Shown: positions 20,539 through 29,797, counted from the first letter of the stretch. The stretch is DNA of 64,000 bases from Trichomonas vaginalis G3 (GCF_026262505.1 NC_067204.1:2451797-2515796); one strand, 5' to 3'. Translations and numbers: made by a program. Notes: generated by a model from the sequence alone, not told the origin.

Positions 20539-23124
20539 TTGAAAGGAACTATGAGAGTGAAGTACATGATAACAATGACAAAAGGAACTAATATCAAACC
20601 TAATGAAATCGCTCACGAGGACATAGAGCTTAACAAGTACTTTGTGGAGTATCTTATAAGTGAAGAGTATGTAAGACCTTACTTCATGTTTGACAGCATG
20701 AATGAGGATGTTATTTCATGGTTAAAGAATATAAGCAATGTTTTCGGTAAGTACGTCATAGATGACAAAGGTCTTGTTGTATTTTATGAGACAGCAATAC
20801 GAACACAGGAACTAATGGATATTATGCACTCAACAGCAAAGAAAGGATTTAGTACTATTGGCATGAATGAACATTGCAGGAATGACATATACAACCTATG
20901 CTCACGAAAGCCTTACACAAAAGCAATACAAATGATAGAACATAAGTGTCTAAGGTCAGCAAATGAAATCATTACTGTCAGTGGTTATGAAAGAACTGTT
21001 AGCAAAGATGAGTGGAAACAGCTATTCATATTAAGGAAGGACGTTGCTGAACTAGTTAAACCTGTTGCACAAACATTGTTTCAGATAAGACCAGCAATGA
21101 CTAAGAACCCTTTGACCTTAGTCAATGAGACCATAGAGGTTGAAGATAATGACATGAAAGAACTAGGAATGAATGAGAGAAGTTGTGAAGGATGTTTGAG
21201 TCAAAACACATGGTTCTTCAGAGCTGTTAAGAAACTTAGTAAAGAACGACAGAAATATTTTATAGAGAAGTATTGCAAAGGATGTGTAAATGAATTGCTT
21301 GAAATAGAACTTAGAGACACTTTCACACTAAAGGACTTGAGGAAAAATAAGTACATGAGTGAAGAAGGTATTGACATAGCTAGTGTTATAAATGACTTAA
21401 GAAGATGTGTTGTCGTTATTGACGGAGCACGTATGACATATCTAGTGAAAGATTATGATGGAATACGAGACACAACAACACTTGTGTCAGTAGATAGCAA
21501 GGAATTCAATAAGCTCATGAAGAGTGTTTATGTAGGACGTATTGAGGAGAAGGATGTGAACGCACTGATGATTTATGAAGCGGGTCAGAACAAGAACTAT
21601 CTTATGAAGTCAGGCATGAGATTCTTTGACGAAAGAGATGACATTTACAGCTATTTCAGAGGATATGAGTATGAGGTACTGAATGAAGTAGATGAGCGTT
21701 ATTGAAGGATATTTGAAACATGTTCACGATGTCATATGTAATGAGGATGAAGAGCTTTATGAGTATGTTTTGAACTGGTTCGCCTACATCGTTCAAAATC
21801 CTTGTGGAAAGACTGGAACAGTACTTTTGTTAATAGGAAAGCAAGGAACTGGTAAGAATGTACTTAGTAATGTTCTATGCGAGCTCATTAGCAAGTACGC
21901 CAACAATAATATAACGGCAATAGAGAATGTGGTTGGTAGATTCAATGCTGCTATTGAGAACATGAAGCTCATCGTATGCAATGAACTAAGCTCATGCGAT
22001 ACGTCTAAGGTCATGAACCACGACGCACTAAAGTCAATAGTAACAGAGACTCAGTTGGACTTAAATCAGAAGTGTCAGCCAGTAAGAAAGATAGAGAATG
22101 TTTGTAATATCATCATGATATCTAACAACTTCAACTCAGTAAAGATTGACAAAGACGACAGAAGATTTGTTGTCATTGACGTAAGCAGCAGATACAAAGG
22201 AAATTACGAATATTTCTCAAATCTCATTGAAAGCTTTAATGAAGAGTTTTATTCAAACTTACTGACGTACTTCATGAGAAAGATTTAAGTGAATTTGATG
22301 TAAGGAAGATACCATTCACCAGGGCTAAACAAGAACTCATCGAAATGAACAAAACACCTTACCAAATGTTTTACGAGGAGTTCTATGAAAAGTTTGTATC
22401 CGGATGGAATTGTACAGAGTGCTACAGAAGATATAAAGAATTTGCGAAGGAGAATGAATTCTTTGCATGTAGTTCAAATGTATTTGGTGGCAAGATGAGA
22501 GAATTTGTGAAGAGAAGTAGAAAGCGAGACGGTTCTGCAAGAAGTTATATTTACGAAGCAAGTATGATATTAGAAGGTCGTGGAAAGAAAGAAACAGTGA
22601 ATTATGAGGAAGTGCTTGAAAAATTCATGGAGTACATGGGAAGCAATATAACATACAACAAAGACATATACAGTGAGTTTAAGTACTACTGTGAACAGCA
22701 TGAGATTGAAGTAATGAGTAAAGGAGACTTTGAAACGCTTATGAAAGACAGTGAGGAGGTCATACATGAGAACAGTGATGAAATAGTTCATGAGAACAGT
22801 GAGGAGGTCATACATGAGAACAGTGATGAAATAGTTCATGAGAACAGTGAGGAGGTCGTTCATGAGAACAGTGATGAAATAGTTCATGATGTCGTTCGTG
22901 AAGAAGCCATTGCAACAAAGAATGAGATAAAGGATTTCATAGAACTTAACAAGGAGGAGTTTAAAGAAGGCTATGAAGTGAAAAGATGTGAAGAAGATTT
23001 CTTGGCGTATTTGAAGAAAAAGAGACTAAAGCCAATGGCTCAAAATAAGTTTCAATCGATGTTTGAAAAGAAACGTTTGAGCTATGGTGGTGTAAGAAGC
23101 ACATATTACTTTGTTAAGAAGTGA
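20539..23124 (+). pseudogene. primase-SF3 helicase, right-arm copy (broken, few breaks)
   Basis: The family joins a primase-like N-terminus to a ring-forming SF3 replicative helicase. The N-terminal part includes RPYFMFD and KGLVVFYE segments compatible with an archaeo-eukaryotic primase, then a zinc-ribbon-like CEGC...CKGC. The helicase part has Walker A GKQGTGKN, Walker B VCNEL, motif C MISNN and an arginine-finger-like DDRRFVV. The C-terminus has VHENS-type acidic repeats and a winged-helix-like basic end. It is related to, but clearly distinct from, the Maverick helicase at 38715-39950. It is not open in one frame. Confidence 0.78.
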
Positions 23125-23705
23125 GGACATTTATTTTTGTCGTTAGTGTTGGAGTTTGTGTTTGTTGTTAGTGAGAGAATAAATTAAATCATGAACTTTG
23201 CCATGGTCTCTGTCCCTAGTAGTTTTCATTAAGTTCTGGAAATAATGAAAGTCATAAACTTTGTCATGGTCTCTGTCCCTAGTAGTTTTCATTATCTCAC
23301 AGAGTTAATGAAAGTCATACTTTCTATCAGATGAAGCATGCAGATGAACATAATGAAAGTTAGTGAGTTTGCCACGAGTTATGAATAAAATATTGGCATA
23401 TTAGATGAGATAGCTGATGAAACAGATGAAGATAAATTAAATCATGGACTTTGCCACACTCTGTCCCTAGTTCCTCAAAATCCTTGACAACGTTGCTTAG
23501 AAATTTTGGTTCAAAACCTCATCTGATTTTAATCTGTTATGCTACCTGTTAAGTTTCGCGAGATTATAAATGTCATGGAGTTATAGAAAAAGGAGGGACA
23601 GCTAGGGACACTGGAAGTACTTGTAAGGCTATCTGTTAAGATTGCATGAAATACTAAAAAGTCATGAAATCCATTATCGCTGTGCTAGCTTCACCTTAGA
23701 GTAAA
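23125..23705. other. non-coding arm segment, right
   Basis: Mirror of 6740-7446 with fewer copies of the 63-bp repeat. No gene is seen. The part just before 23706 is likely to hold the promoter of gene Y. Confidence 0.6.
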
Positions 23706-23942
23706 ATGACGACTAAAGTCACTGAAGCAATGAAACAAAAGTTTTTGGTAGAATACATTAAATCAGGAACTATTCCAGAAGGTTTTTACATTCATACTAT
23801 GAAGGATGGTAGAGTTCAGTTTAGAAAGATAAAGCAACCATTAGATAAAGAAGGAATTTTGAGAAAGATTAAACTTCATGAGGACAACATTGCTGAACTT
23901 AAGAAGAAGTTAGAAGAGTTGGAGAAAGGAAGAGAGTTATAA
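23706..23942 (+). CDS. small protein Y, right copy
   Basis: 78 residues, nearly the same as the left copy (6503-6739), with a few substitutions near the N-terminus (TIPEGFYIHTMKDG). A basic patch is followed by a coiled coil. Conservation of both copies suggests it was under selection until recently. Function unknown. Confidence 0.62.
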   Translation: MTTKVTEAMKQKFLVEYIKSGTIPEGFYIHTMKDGRVQFRKIKQPLDKEGILRKIKLHEDNIAELKKKLEELEKGREL

Positions 23943-23954
23943 AGCAATGAATTC

Positions 23955-24015
23955 AAGTGGGTGAAAAACAGGTGAAAAAAGAGGTGAGATCTCACCTCTT
24001 CACCTAAATTTATTT
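23955..24015. repeat. AGATCT module, right arm
   Basis: GGTGA-type module centred at 23987, between genes Y and X, mirror of the one at 6453. Here it follows the stop of gene Y and ends in CACCTAAATTTATTTTTG. Confidence 0.8.
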
Positions 24016-24104
24016 TTGTGCTATGTTTTCATACGTGTGAGGGTGGTGATATCATTAATTTTAAGTTTATTTTTTATTTTATTTTTATTTTATTTTGGAG
24101 GTAA

Positions 24105-24431
24105 ATGACGAAAACTATTGAGATAACAAACTACAACGGTCATGAGTTCAAGAATTTGTTCTTCGTTCCTCGTGAAAATACATTCTATCAGATACGAGGG
24201 AGAAAGGGTAAAGTTAGTTTGAGCGTTTATGAAGGAATGAAGAATGGAAAGTTTATACAAGCATACGATACAAACGGTAAGCGTGTTTCATTAGCTTTGT
24301 CAAAACTTACTAACATTTATTTTGACAGTGACTTTGACTCTGACGATTGGAGCGACAGCAGTGATACTGAAGAATATGAACTATTGTGTGAAGCACAGCA
24401 ATGGGAAGAGTTGCAATACTTTTGTAAGTGA
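24105..24431 (+). CDS. small protein X (right version), divergent from the left
   Basis: 108 residues. ITNYNGHEFKNLFFVPRENT, FYQIRG and KLTNIYFD correspond to the left-arm protein X and to the C-terminal domain of the HNH enzyme, but identity to the left X is low while flanking DNA is nearly the same. The tail is highly acidic (DSDFDSDDWSDSSDTEE). The stop is followed by ACGTTTATTTTT, a 3' signal seen after several genes here. A regulator or immunity partner of the nuclease is one possibility; this is inference. Confidence 0.6.
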   Translation: MTKTIEITNYNGHEFKNLFFVPRENTFYQIRGRKGKVSLSVYEGMKNGKFIQAYDTNGKRVSLALSKLTNIYFDSDFDSDDWSDSSDTEEYELLCEAQQWEELQYFCK

Positions 24432-24613
24432 GAACGTTTATTTTTTACAGTAGTGAGGTGAAGTGGTTGGCGGCTTTATAAATATTTAAGGTTAAGTTAG
24501 TGTTGTCGTTTGTGTTGTAAAATATACGTTAGCAGTTTTGTAAAGTGTCAAATTCACAAGTATTGGGTAATGTGAAACGCAGTGCCACCATACACGAGAC
24601 TTGTATACTAACT

Positions 24614-24619
24614 TACAGA
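24614..24619. repeat. 6-bp target duplication TACAGA, right
   Basis: Second copy of the duplication at 5840-5845; it fixes the right end of the palindromic element at 24613. Confidence 0.85.
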
Positions 24620-24811
24620 CACAAACTTCATTCTACGAAAGCCAATAGCTTTTGTGACAGATGGGTCTCTTAGCCATCTTAATGGGTAGTCAAAACGATA
24701 GCCTTCATGCTTTACGGTCTCTGTCTCAAACTTTTGACCGACATTAGTAAAAAGTTCATCTAATGGTTTAGTTGTAGCAACTCTTGAATTTTCTTTTTCT
24801 ATTGGAAGCAT
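24620..24811 (-). pseudogene. spike-like gene, 5' part, split by the palindromic insertion
   Basis: Encodes the N-terminal 60 or so residues: RVATTKPLDELFTNVGQ, then YRFDYPLRWLRDPS and KAIGFRRMKF. The intact relative at 28823-29683 has KPLDYIFTNAGR, YRFDYPIRWLQSPS and KAIGFRRVLF. The ATG is preceded by the TTTTATTCTAGATAAAAT-type leader shared, on the other strand, with the fibre gene 19 bp away. Confidence 0.7.
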
Positions 24812-24829
24812 ATTTTATCTAGAATAAAA
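24812..24829. promoter_or_regulatory. short divergent promoter between spike-like and fibre genes
   Basis: Only 18 bp (ATTTTATCTAGAATAAAA) separate the two start codons. The sequence is nearly palindromic and matches the T-rich TTTTATC leader in both directions. The same arrangement persists in copy 2. Confidence 0.5.
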
Positions 24830-26239
24830 ATGTCGAAAGATATTGCTTCCATGAGAGAAATACAACACAACCGACAACTCATTATGCAAGCTCTAAATAA
24901 GAACACAACAAACTTTTCAAACTATTCTAAGATATCTGAGTCATTGAAAGAAGGAAACTTAAAACTGACAATAAACCCAATGACAGATGAGTTTCTGTTT
25001 CAAGACAATAAGAACCATACTGTCTGTATAAATCCAACAAAAGGAACTTTAAACGAGAAACCTATAAATGAACTTCTTTTGAAAACAGATGTTGACAACA
25101 AAGCTGACAAAGAATATGTAGACGATGCAATAGCAAAAGAAGAAGAAAGAGCTAACAATGCTTATGCAACAAAAGAACATACTCATCCTGAACTAGCAGA
25201 CAAAACATATGTTGACAATAAAATGTCAAGTGAAGTGACGAGAGCTGAAAACGAATATTCTAAAAAGACTCATACACATTCTATATCTGAAATAACAGAC
25301 TTAAACGTTAGCCTTGAAAAGAAAGCGGATGAGGAATATGTGGCTAGTAAGTTAGAGAAGAAAGCGGATAAGGAATATGTGGATGAAAAAGATAATGAAA
25401 TTATAGAAAGGGTTGAATGGTGTCATGAATGGACATCGAAGATTTTAAAAACTAAAGCTGATACAGGATGGGTTTCAGGATGTTTAGACCTTAAAGCAGA
25501 TAAAACTTATGTTAACGATGAGTTAGAGAAGAAAGCAAATAAGACTCATACACATACAAGTTTTACAACTGTTGCTATAGAAAGTATTGAAGGAACGGTT
25601 GAAGAAACTGGTGGGGATGCATTATATTGTAAACCTCCTAACTTTCCACAAGGTTTAACATCGGATGACGACATAACGACGATGAGAAACATTAGATGTA
25701 AAGATGTTTATGTCATGAAGGATGAACATAATATTAAATTCACTGCTCAAGATTTATATGACAAGAAAGCAGACAAAACAGAGCTTCAAACATTAAAGAC
25801 AGAAATGCTTCAAACATTATATCCTATAGGCTCTATTTATACGTCAATGAACTCTACCAGACCAGAAGTAGTACTTGGTTTTGGAACTTGGACTCAAATA
25901 GTCGACAGGTTTTTGTATTGTGCAAACTCTTCAAAGGAAACAGGTGGAAGTAAAACGATTTCAGGTGAAAATTTACCTGCACATAGTCACTACATAGATT
26001 TAAGTACATCTCAAGCAGGTTGGCATAAGCATAGATATTGGGATTGGTCAGCAATGACAAAAGGTAAAGGATATGATGTTAAAGACAACGTTCAGTTTGC
26101 TATAAATTGTTTCTGGAGTAACACTGAGGGAGGAGGAAACCATACACATCGCGTTTCAGGATATACGCAAACAACGGGACAAAGTAAAGACTACATGCCA
26201 CCTTACATGACAGTTTACGCATGGTATAGAAATGCTTAG
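24830..26239 (+). CDS. fibre protein with phage tail-collar domain
   Basis: 469 residues. The N-terminal 80 residues are a likely attachment part. Residues 90-320 contain several KADKEYVD-type heptad-like repeats separated by THTH motifs, typical of trimeric shafts of phage fibres. Residues 331-469 are a tail-collar-type tip: YPIGSIYTS, GFGTWTQIVDRFLY, TGGS, LPAHSH, GNHTHR, and the ending MPPYMTVYAWYRNA. The His clusters in such tips often bind metal inside a trimer. It would bind a receptor on the host surface. The collar domain is a bacteriophage hallmark, so transfer from a phage or giant virus is likely. The stop codon overlaps the stop of the integrase gene on the other strand. Copy 2 has a degraded version. 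Confidence 0.88.
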   Translation: MSKDIASMREIQHNRQLIMQALNKNTTNFSNYSKISESLKEGNLKLTINPMTDEFLFQDNKNHTVCINPTKGTLNEKPINELLLKTDVDNKADKEYVDDAIAKEEERANNAYATKEHTHPELADKTYVDNKMSSEVTRAENEYSKKTHTHSISEITDLNVSLEKKADEEYVASKLEKKADKEYVDEKDNEIIERVEWCHEWTSKILKTKADTGWVSGCLDLKADKTYVNDELEKKANKTHTHTSFTTVAIESIEGTVEETGGDALYCKPPNFPQGLTSDDDITTMRNIRCKDVYVMKDEHNIKFTAQDLYDKKADKTELQTLKTEMLQTLYPIGSIYTSMNSTRPEVVLGFGTWTQIVDRFLYCANSSKETGGSKTISGENLPAHSHYIDLSTSQAGWHKHRYWDWSAMTKGKGYDVKDNVQFAINCFWSNTEGGGNHTHRVSGYTQTTGQSKDYMPPYMTVYAWYRNA

Positions 26240-27195
26240 TCGTCATTTTCAACTTCTTTAGCATATTCGTCAGGAGTTGTCTTATATTTGTTAGGAACTG
26301 TCTTTGAAAGTATACCACCTTGAACTTTGACAAGTTTGAAACGAGGTCTGACAATAGTAGTTTTATCTTCTGCTTGCAGTGTGTACATTTTGCCATGTTT
26401 GCCTAAAACTTCATAATATTCTCTTGTATACTTTCTTCTATTTTTACGAACACGAATGTGAGTACCTGTCGGGTTCCCATTGTTGTCATAGTCAATAGTA
26501 TTTTCATATGGGTCGCGTTTAGGTATTTCTATTTTTACTTTGTCACCTTTCTGAAGTTTGAAGCCCGGCATTCTTTCTTGTTTGTCTCTTTTGACTAAAT
26601 TATTAAATATATAGTCTTTCTCTAAGTCAGGGTTGTTTTTCATTTCTTCGGGGGAGTGGTTTCCCAAACCTTTTTGTTTACGGCTATTGTAAATATTTAA
26701 AACTTGTCTCATCTTTGCCATGGAGAAGTGTCTATATTTGTCGTCATATGACATTTCATTTGCTTCACCACCTTGTGGTTGGTTTAAGTCTCTTAACATT
26801 TTTATACAACCGTCAATGACACCAAGAGCAGAATGGTTTTGGTCGACAATGAAATATTGGTTTACATTTTTTGAACGCAGATAGTTTTTTACATCATCTG
26901 ATTTGAAAGAACTTTCACAGTCAGATGTCAGTTTTGTTGGATGGTATTTGTCAACGAATATTGTCAAAGCAGTTTTCACATCTAAAATATTTTTGGACCA
27001 TAATGGTATGGCTTCACAGTATCTTGTGTTTTGACCGACAAATATTAGCCAGTATGGTGGTCCATCTGTTCTAACTCTCGGAATGTTTTCCAAGATATCC
27101 ATAAACCAAGCATTTGGTGTTGAACTAAAGATTTTTACCATGAGTGCTTTCTTTGTCGCTTTAGAAACATAGGGGTCCTTGTTTGGATTCGTCAT
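26236..27195 (-). CDS. retroviral-type (rve) integrase of Maverick type
   Basis: 319 residues. The catalytic core has D33 (WFMD), D92 (LTSD) and an acidic residue at 128 exactly 35 residues later (LGVID), the D-D-35 spacing of rve integrases. YWLIFVGQNTRYCEAIPL is the typical second strand region. The C-terminal part (LQKGDKVKIE... YYEVLGKHGKMYTL) is an SH3-like DNA-binding domain. It would cut and join the element ends, giving 6-bp duplications. The start follows a TATAGGATAAAAAATG leader shared divergently with the next gene. It is open in copy 1 and not in copy 2. Confidence 0.9.
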   Translation of the reverse strand: MTNPNKDPYVSKATKKALMVKIFSSTPNAWFMDILENIPRVRTDGPPYWLIFVGQNTRYCEAIPLWSKNILDVKTALTIFVDKYHPTKLTSDCESSFKSDDVKNYLRSKNVNQYFIVDQNHSALGVIDGCIKMLRDLNQPQGGEANEMSYDDKYRHFSMAKMRQVLNIYNSRKQKGLGNHSPEEMKNNPDLEKDYIFNNLVKRDKQERMPGFKLQKGDKVKIEIPKRDPYENTIDYDNNGNPTGTHIRVRKNRRKYTREYYEVLGKHGKMYTLQAEDKTTIVRPRFKLVKVQGGILSKTVPNKYKTTPDEYAKEVENDD

Positions 27196-27212
27196 TTTTT
27201 ATCCTATAAGAA

Positions 27213-27614
27213 ATGGGTTTATTTGGCGCATTAGCAGGAGTTGCATCCAGATTTTTGCCCGCAGTGGGAACAATAGCCAGAGGTGTATTTGGAGTTGGAA
27301 GGAAGATTTTGAGTACATTAGGTATACTTAAAGAGAAAGCACAACCTATTATACAAACTGTACAGAAAGGTTGGGATGTAGCACGAGATGCAACAAATCT
27401 TATTCCAAATCCTGAAACAAGAGGAAAAGTTCAAGGATGGATGGACAATGTAGGAAGACAAGCAGGAAACTATTATAACAAAGCAAATGACTACTATAAC
27501 CAAGCAGGACACTATATGGACCAAGGTGAAAGATTCTTTAACAGAGGATATAACCATGCACAACAATGGGTAAACAATAACCAACCTCAACCGCCTCAAA
27601 CGTGGGGAATGTAA
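27213..27614 (+). CDS. possible minor capsid/pVI-like protein, 133 residues
   Basis: The N-terminus MGLFGALAGVASRFLPAVGT followed by ARGVFGVGRKILSTLG is hydrophobic and glycine-rich, like membrane-active minor capsid proteins. The middle is helical, and the C-terminal third is Asn/Gln/Tyr-rich with repeats (YYNKANDYYNQAGHYMDQGE). It ends PQPPQTWGM. It lies 17 bp from the integrase start, divergently. The pVI-like role is inferred from N-terminal character only. Confidence 0.6.
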   Translation: MGLFGALAGVASRFLPAVGTIARGVFGVGRKILSTLGILKEKAQPIIQTVQKGWDVARDATNLIPNPETRGKVQGWMDNVGRQAGNYYNKANDYYNQAGHYMDQGERFFNRGYNHAQQWVNNNQPQPPQTWGM

Positions 27615-27633
27615 AGTTTTTTACTGAGATGAA

Positions 27634-27786
27634 ATGAACAATACAGCATTGAGACAAATGGGTTCAAGATGGATTTGTCGGCTTCCAGCAGTTACACCAC
27701 GTGTTTGTCAAGTTCTTCCTATACCTCGGGAAGTTTTAGACCGACTTAAAAAACAACAACAACCAGTTGAAAACAAACCAAACTAA
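27634..27786 (+). CDS. small basic protein, 50 residues
   Basis: Preceded by TTTTTTACTGAGATGAA, a leader repeated word for word before the next gene. The product begins MNNTALRQMGSRWICRLPAV and ends in a Gln/Pro/Lys tail. Not recognised. The identical leader supports it as a real gene; a disturbed relative lies at 54872-55023 in copy 2. Confidence 0.5.
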   Translation: MNNTALRQMGSRWICRLPAVTPRVCQVLPIPREVLDRLKKQQQPVENKPN

Positions 27787-27805
27787 AATTTTTTACTGAG
27801 ATGAA

Positions 27806-28390
27806 ATGACCGAAGAAGTTGAAACGGTAGATTTGACACCACAAACAAAAAGTTCAGAACCATTGTCAAAACCTGTCAAAGAACTTACAGATGAAGAGAA
27901 AAATTCAATAATAGAAAGTGCCAGGTCTGGAAATACAAACCCTAACTACAAAGTCACTTTTCATAAAAATGGAACGGCAAGTATCTCAAAAAAGAAACAG
28001 ACTCTCACAAATAAAATATTGAAGTCTGAAGGAGCTTTCGAGACAACAGATGGAAAAGTTTACTTCACTGACCAACAGTTCATTATAGAACATCTCATTG
28101 ACTTAGAGTCGAAATATTCTAAACTTTACAACAAACACAAAAAGTTGAAAGGAAAACAAAAACAAATGGCATATGATATTTATGAAGATGTTGACGACAC
28201 AACTGTTCCTGCAAGTGAAGTAAAGTCAGAGAAACCGAAAAGTGACGAAAAACCGATAGAAGAAGAAAAACCAAAAACTGAAGATAAACCAAAACCAAAG
28301 TTTAGTTTGGAAACTAAACCAAGTCAACCTTCATTAGCTGGTATGGGTTGGCGTCAAAGACTTATGGCAGCAGGCGGTTATGTAAAGTAA
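27806..28390 (+). CDS. conserved element protein, 194 residues, unknown
   Basis: The acidic N-terminus is followed by SARSGNTNPNYKVTFHKNGT, a short motif resembling gene Y of the palindrome, then a coiled coil (LIDLESKYSKLYNKHKKLKG), a Lys/Glu/Pro-rich linker and a C-terminal GMGWRQRLMAAGGYVK. The C-terminal tag could anchor it to another virion protein. It shares its leader with the previous gene, so both are probably expressed together. Function not recognised. Confidence 0.65.
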   Translation: MTEEVETVDLTPQTKSSEPLSKPVKELTDEEKNSIIESARSGNTNPNYKVTFHKNGTASISKKKQTLTNKILKSEGAFETTDGKVYFTDQQFIIEHLIDLESKYSKLYNKHKKLKGKQKQMAYDIYEDVDDTTVPASEVKSEKPKSDEKPIEEEKPKTEDKPKPKFSLETKPSQPSLAGMGWRQRLMAAGGYVK

Positions 28391-28420
28391 AGAAAAAAAT
28401 ATTTTTTTATTTTTATAAAA

Positions 28421-28666
28421 ATGCCCCCATATAGAATGGATAGAAAATCTGCTAGAATAAAAGCAGAGTTGCAAAGATATGGTTGGAGAGTTTCGAAGAA
28501 GTTTAAATATAGGAAGGGAAGACCCATAAAAGTCTATGACAAATTGTCTGGTCTTCGCTACGAAATGGATTTGGAAACAGCACGTGCAAATTATCCAAAC
28601 AGACTAGAGAGGTTAGAAGAAGAACGTCTTATGGACATGCCTTTCGATGTGTTAAACATTGCATGA
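28421..28666 (+). CDS. small basic protein, 81 residues
   Basis: It begins MPPYRMDRKSARIKAELQRY and has a basic stretch (RVSKKFKYRKGRP) and an acidic C-terminus. A T-rich leader and TTTATAAAAATG precede it. It may bind DNA in the particle, but there is no recognisable family. The copy 2 counterpart is not intact. Confidence 0.55.
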   Translation: MPPYRMDRKSARIKAELQRYGWRVSKKFKYRKGRPIKVYDKLSGLRYEMDLETARANYPNRLERLEEERLMDMPFDVLNIA

Positions 28667-28717
28667 AATAAAAAAATTTATTTTAAAAAAAGTGACATTT
28701 TTTTTATTTTATTTGAA

Positions 28718-28822
28718 ATGTACGCTGAGTTTGTTGGAGAAGACCGTTGGGAAACTTGTTTGTTAGATGAGAAATATGAAATGGCATACCATTTTAAAAC
28801 AATATATTTTTACATATATTAA
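28718..28822 (+). CDS. very short open frame, 34 residues
   Basis: MYAEFVGEDRWETCLLDEKY and a further 14 residues, ending just before the next ATG and overlapping its TTTTTACATATATTAA leader. The T-rich upstream tract matches other starts. Too short to be sure; part of it survives in copy 2. Confidence 0.3.
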   Translation: MYAEFVGEDRWETCLLDEKYEMAYHFKTIYFYIY

Positions 28823-29683
28823 ATGCTTCAGGTTGAAAAACAAAGAACAAAAGTAGCAGATACAAAACCGTTAGACTATATCTTTACAAATGCTGGTAGG
28901 ACTATTTCAGATGAAGAAATTTCATCCCGAACATACAGGTTTGACTATCCAATTCGTTGGCTTCAAAGTCCTTCAGATGCAAAGGCAATAGGATTTAGAA
29001 GAGTTTTGTTTTCAAATAGAACTAACGCATTTATGTTCGCAGTATATTTTCATGGGCAGTATAAAGGTTCTGATGGTCTAATAGACAAATTTGACGAAAT
29101 GAGAATCTTTACAGTTCGTTCAGACGAAAGTCTTGAGAAAACTCTAAATGACTTTCAAACTCAAATGAACAAATATTATTGGGAATTTCAAGAAAAATAC
29201 GACTCTTTACTAAATGGAACATACTATCTGAAACTAGAATATGACAAGATGAACTCCACCGTTTCATTTCAAAAGATTGAAATTAACCCTCCAAGAGATA
29301 CAGAGTTTTTATTTTGGAAAGTAGACAAACGTTCTTGGGCACAATTTCTTCGGTTACTAAACCAGAACGAACCATTACCACCAGATGGTCCATTTAAATT
29401 TATACTTCCACCAGCAGATTTGACAGTTTATAGAAACGTGTTTGACCCTCAAAATGTTATGTGTCATGCAAGTTTCAGTTCAAGCAACAATAGTTTTCTA
29501 TGTATTGGTAAGGACTTTTATGACTTTGCTTCTAAATTCTACGAACCACCTAGTAACAGTTTCTCTGACTTTCAAGTTTGGTTCACAACAAATGGTGTGC
29601 AACATATTATTCCATTGTACTATGACTTTTATCTCGAATTGTCTTTCATATATAACTACGGAAAAGTGCTGAAAAAGTATTGA
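28823..29683 (+). CDS. spike-like/structural protein, 286 residues
   Basis: Paralogue of the split gene at 5192-5839/24620-24811. Landmarks: KPLDYIFTNAGR (N-terminus), YRFDYPIRWLQSPS, KAIGFRR, a central variable region, FDPQNVMCHASFSSSNNSFLC, and the end IIPLYYDFYLELSFIYNYGK. Alternating beta-like segments suit a jelly-roll or vertex protein, but I cannot name the family. Two paralogues per element suggests alternative vertex or receptor proteins. Copy 2 (55809-56669) is almost identical, so both are well kept. Confidence 0.7.
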   Translation: MLQVEKQRTKVADTKPLDYIFTNAGRTISDEEISSRTYRFDYPIRWLQSPSDAKAIGFRRVLFSNRTNAFMFAVYFHGQYKGSDGLIDKFDEMRIFTVRSDESLEKTLNDFQTQMNKYYWEFQEKYDSLLNGTYYLKLEYDKMNSTVSFQKIEINPPRDTEFLFWKVDKRSWAQFLRLLNQNEPLPPDGPFKFILPPADLTVYRNVFDPQNVMCHASFSSSNNSFLCIGKDFYDFASKFYEPPSNSFSDFQVWFTTNGVQHIIPLYYDFYLELSFIYNYGKVLKKY

Positions 29684-29797
29684 ATGTGAAGATATTAGAA
29701 AATAACATTTTTTCTAACATCGTAGAAAACTCATGAAAACAATTTATTTTTGACACTTTCACAAAAAACATAAAAAAGTGCAGTTAAACGTTAAGGT

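Larger units (their letters stand above)
5846..24613. mobile_element. 18.8-kb palindromic satellite-like element inserted in copy 1
   Basis: The ends are inverted (AGTTAGTATACAAGTC / GACTTGTATACTAACT), start AG and end CT as in Mavericks, and are flanked by a 6-bp duplication. Two arms of 9.36 and 9.27 kb face each other around a 137-bp loop. Each arm carries a small protein X, a small protein Y, a primase-helicase, an HNH endonuclease and a long iteron region. No capsid, ATPase or integrase gene is seen, so it would need them from elsewhere, probably from a Maverick. It shares 25-bp repeats, AGATCT modules and KilA-N fragments with the surrounding Maverick. The left arm looks more damaged than the right; several breaks in all. 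Confidence 0.88.
15343..24613. repeat. right arm of the giant palindrome
   Basis: This arm is the inverted counterpart of 5846-15205, with the same gene order read outward from the loop. Its HNH gene is open in one frame, and its primase-helicase has fewer breaks than the left copy. Confidence 0.9.

Noticed and set aside
24830-26239. Bacterial prophage contamination because of the tail-collar domain
   Set aside because: The gene sits inside an element with Maverick integrase, double-jelly-roll capsid and ATPase, repeated in a second copy, with leaders shared by its neighbours.
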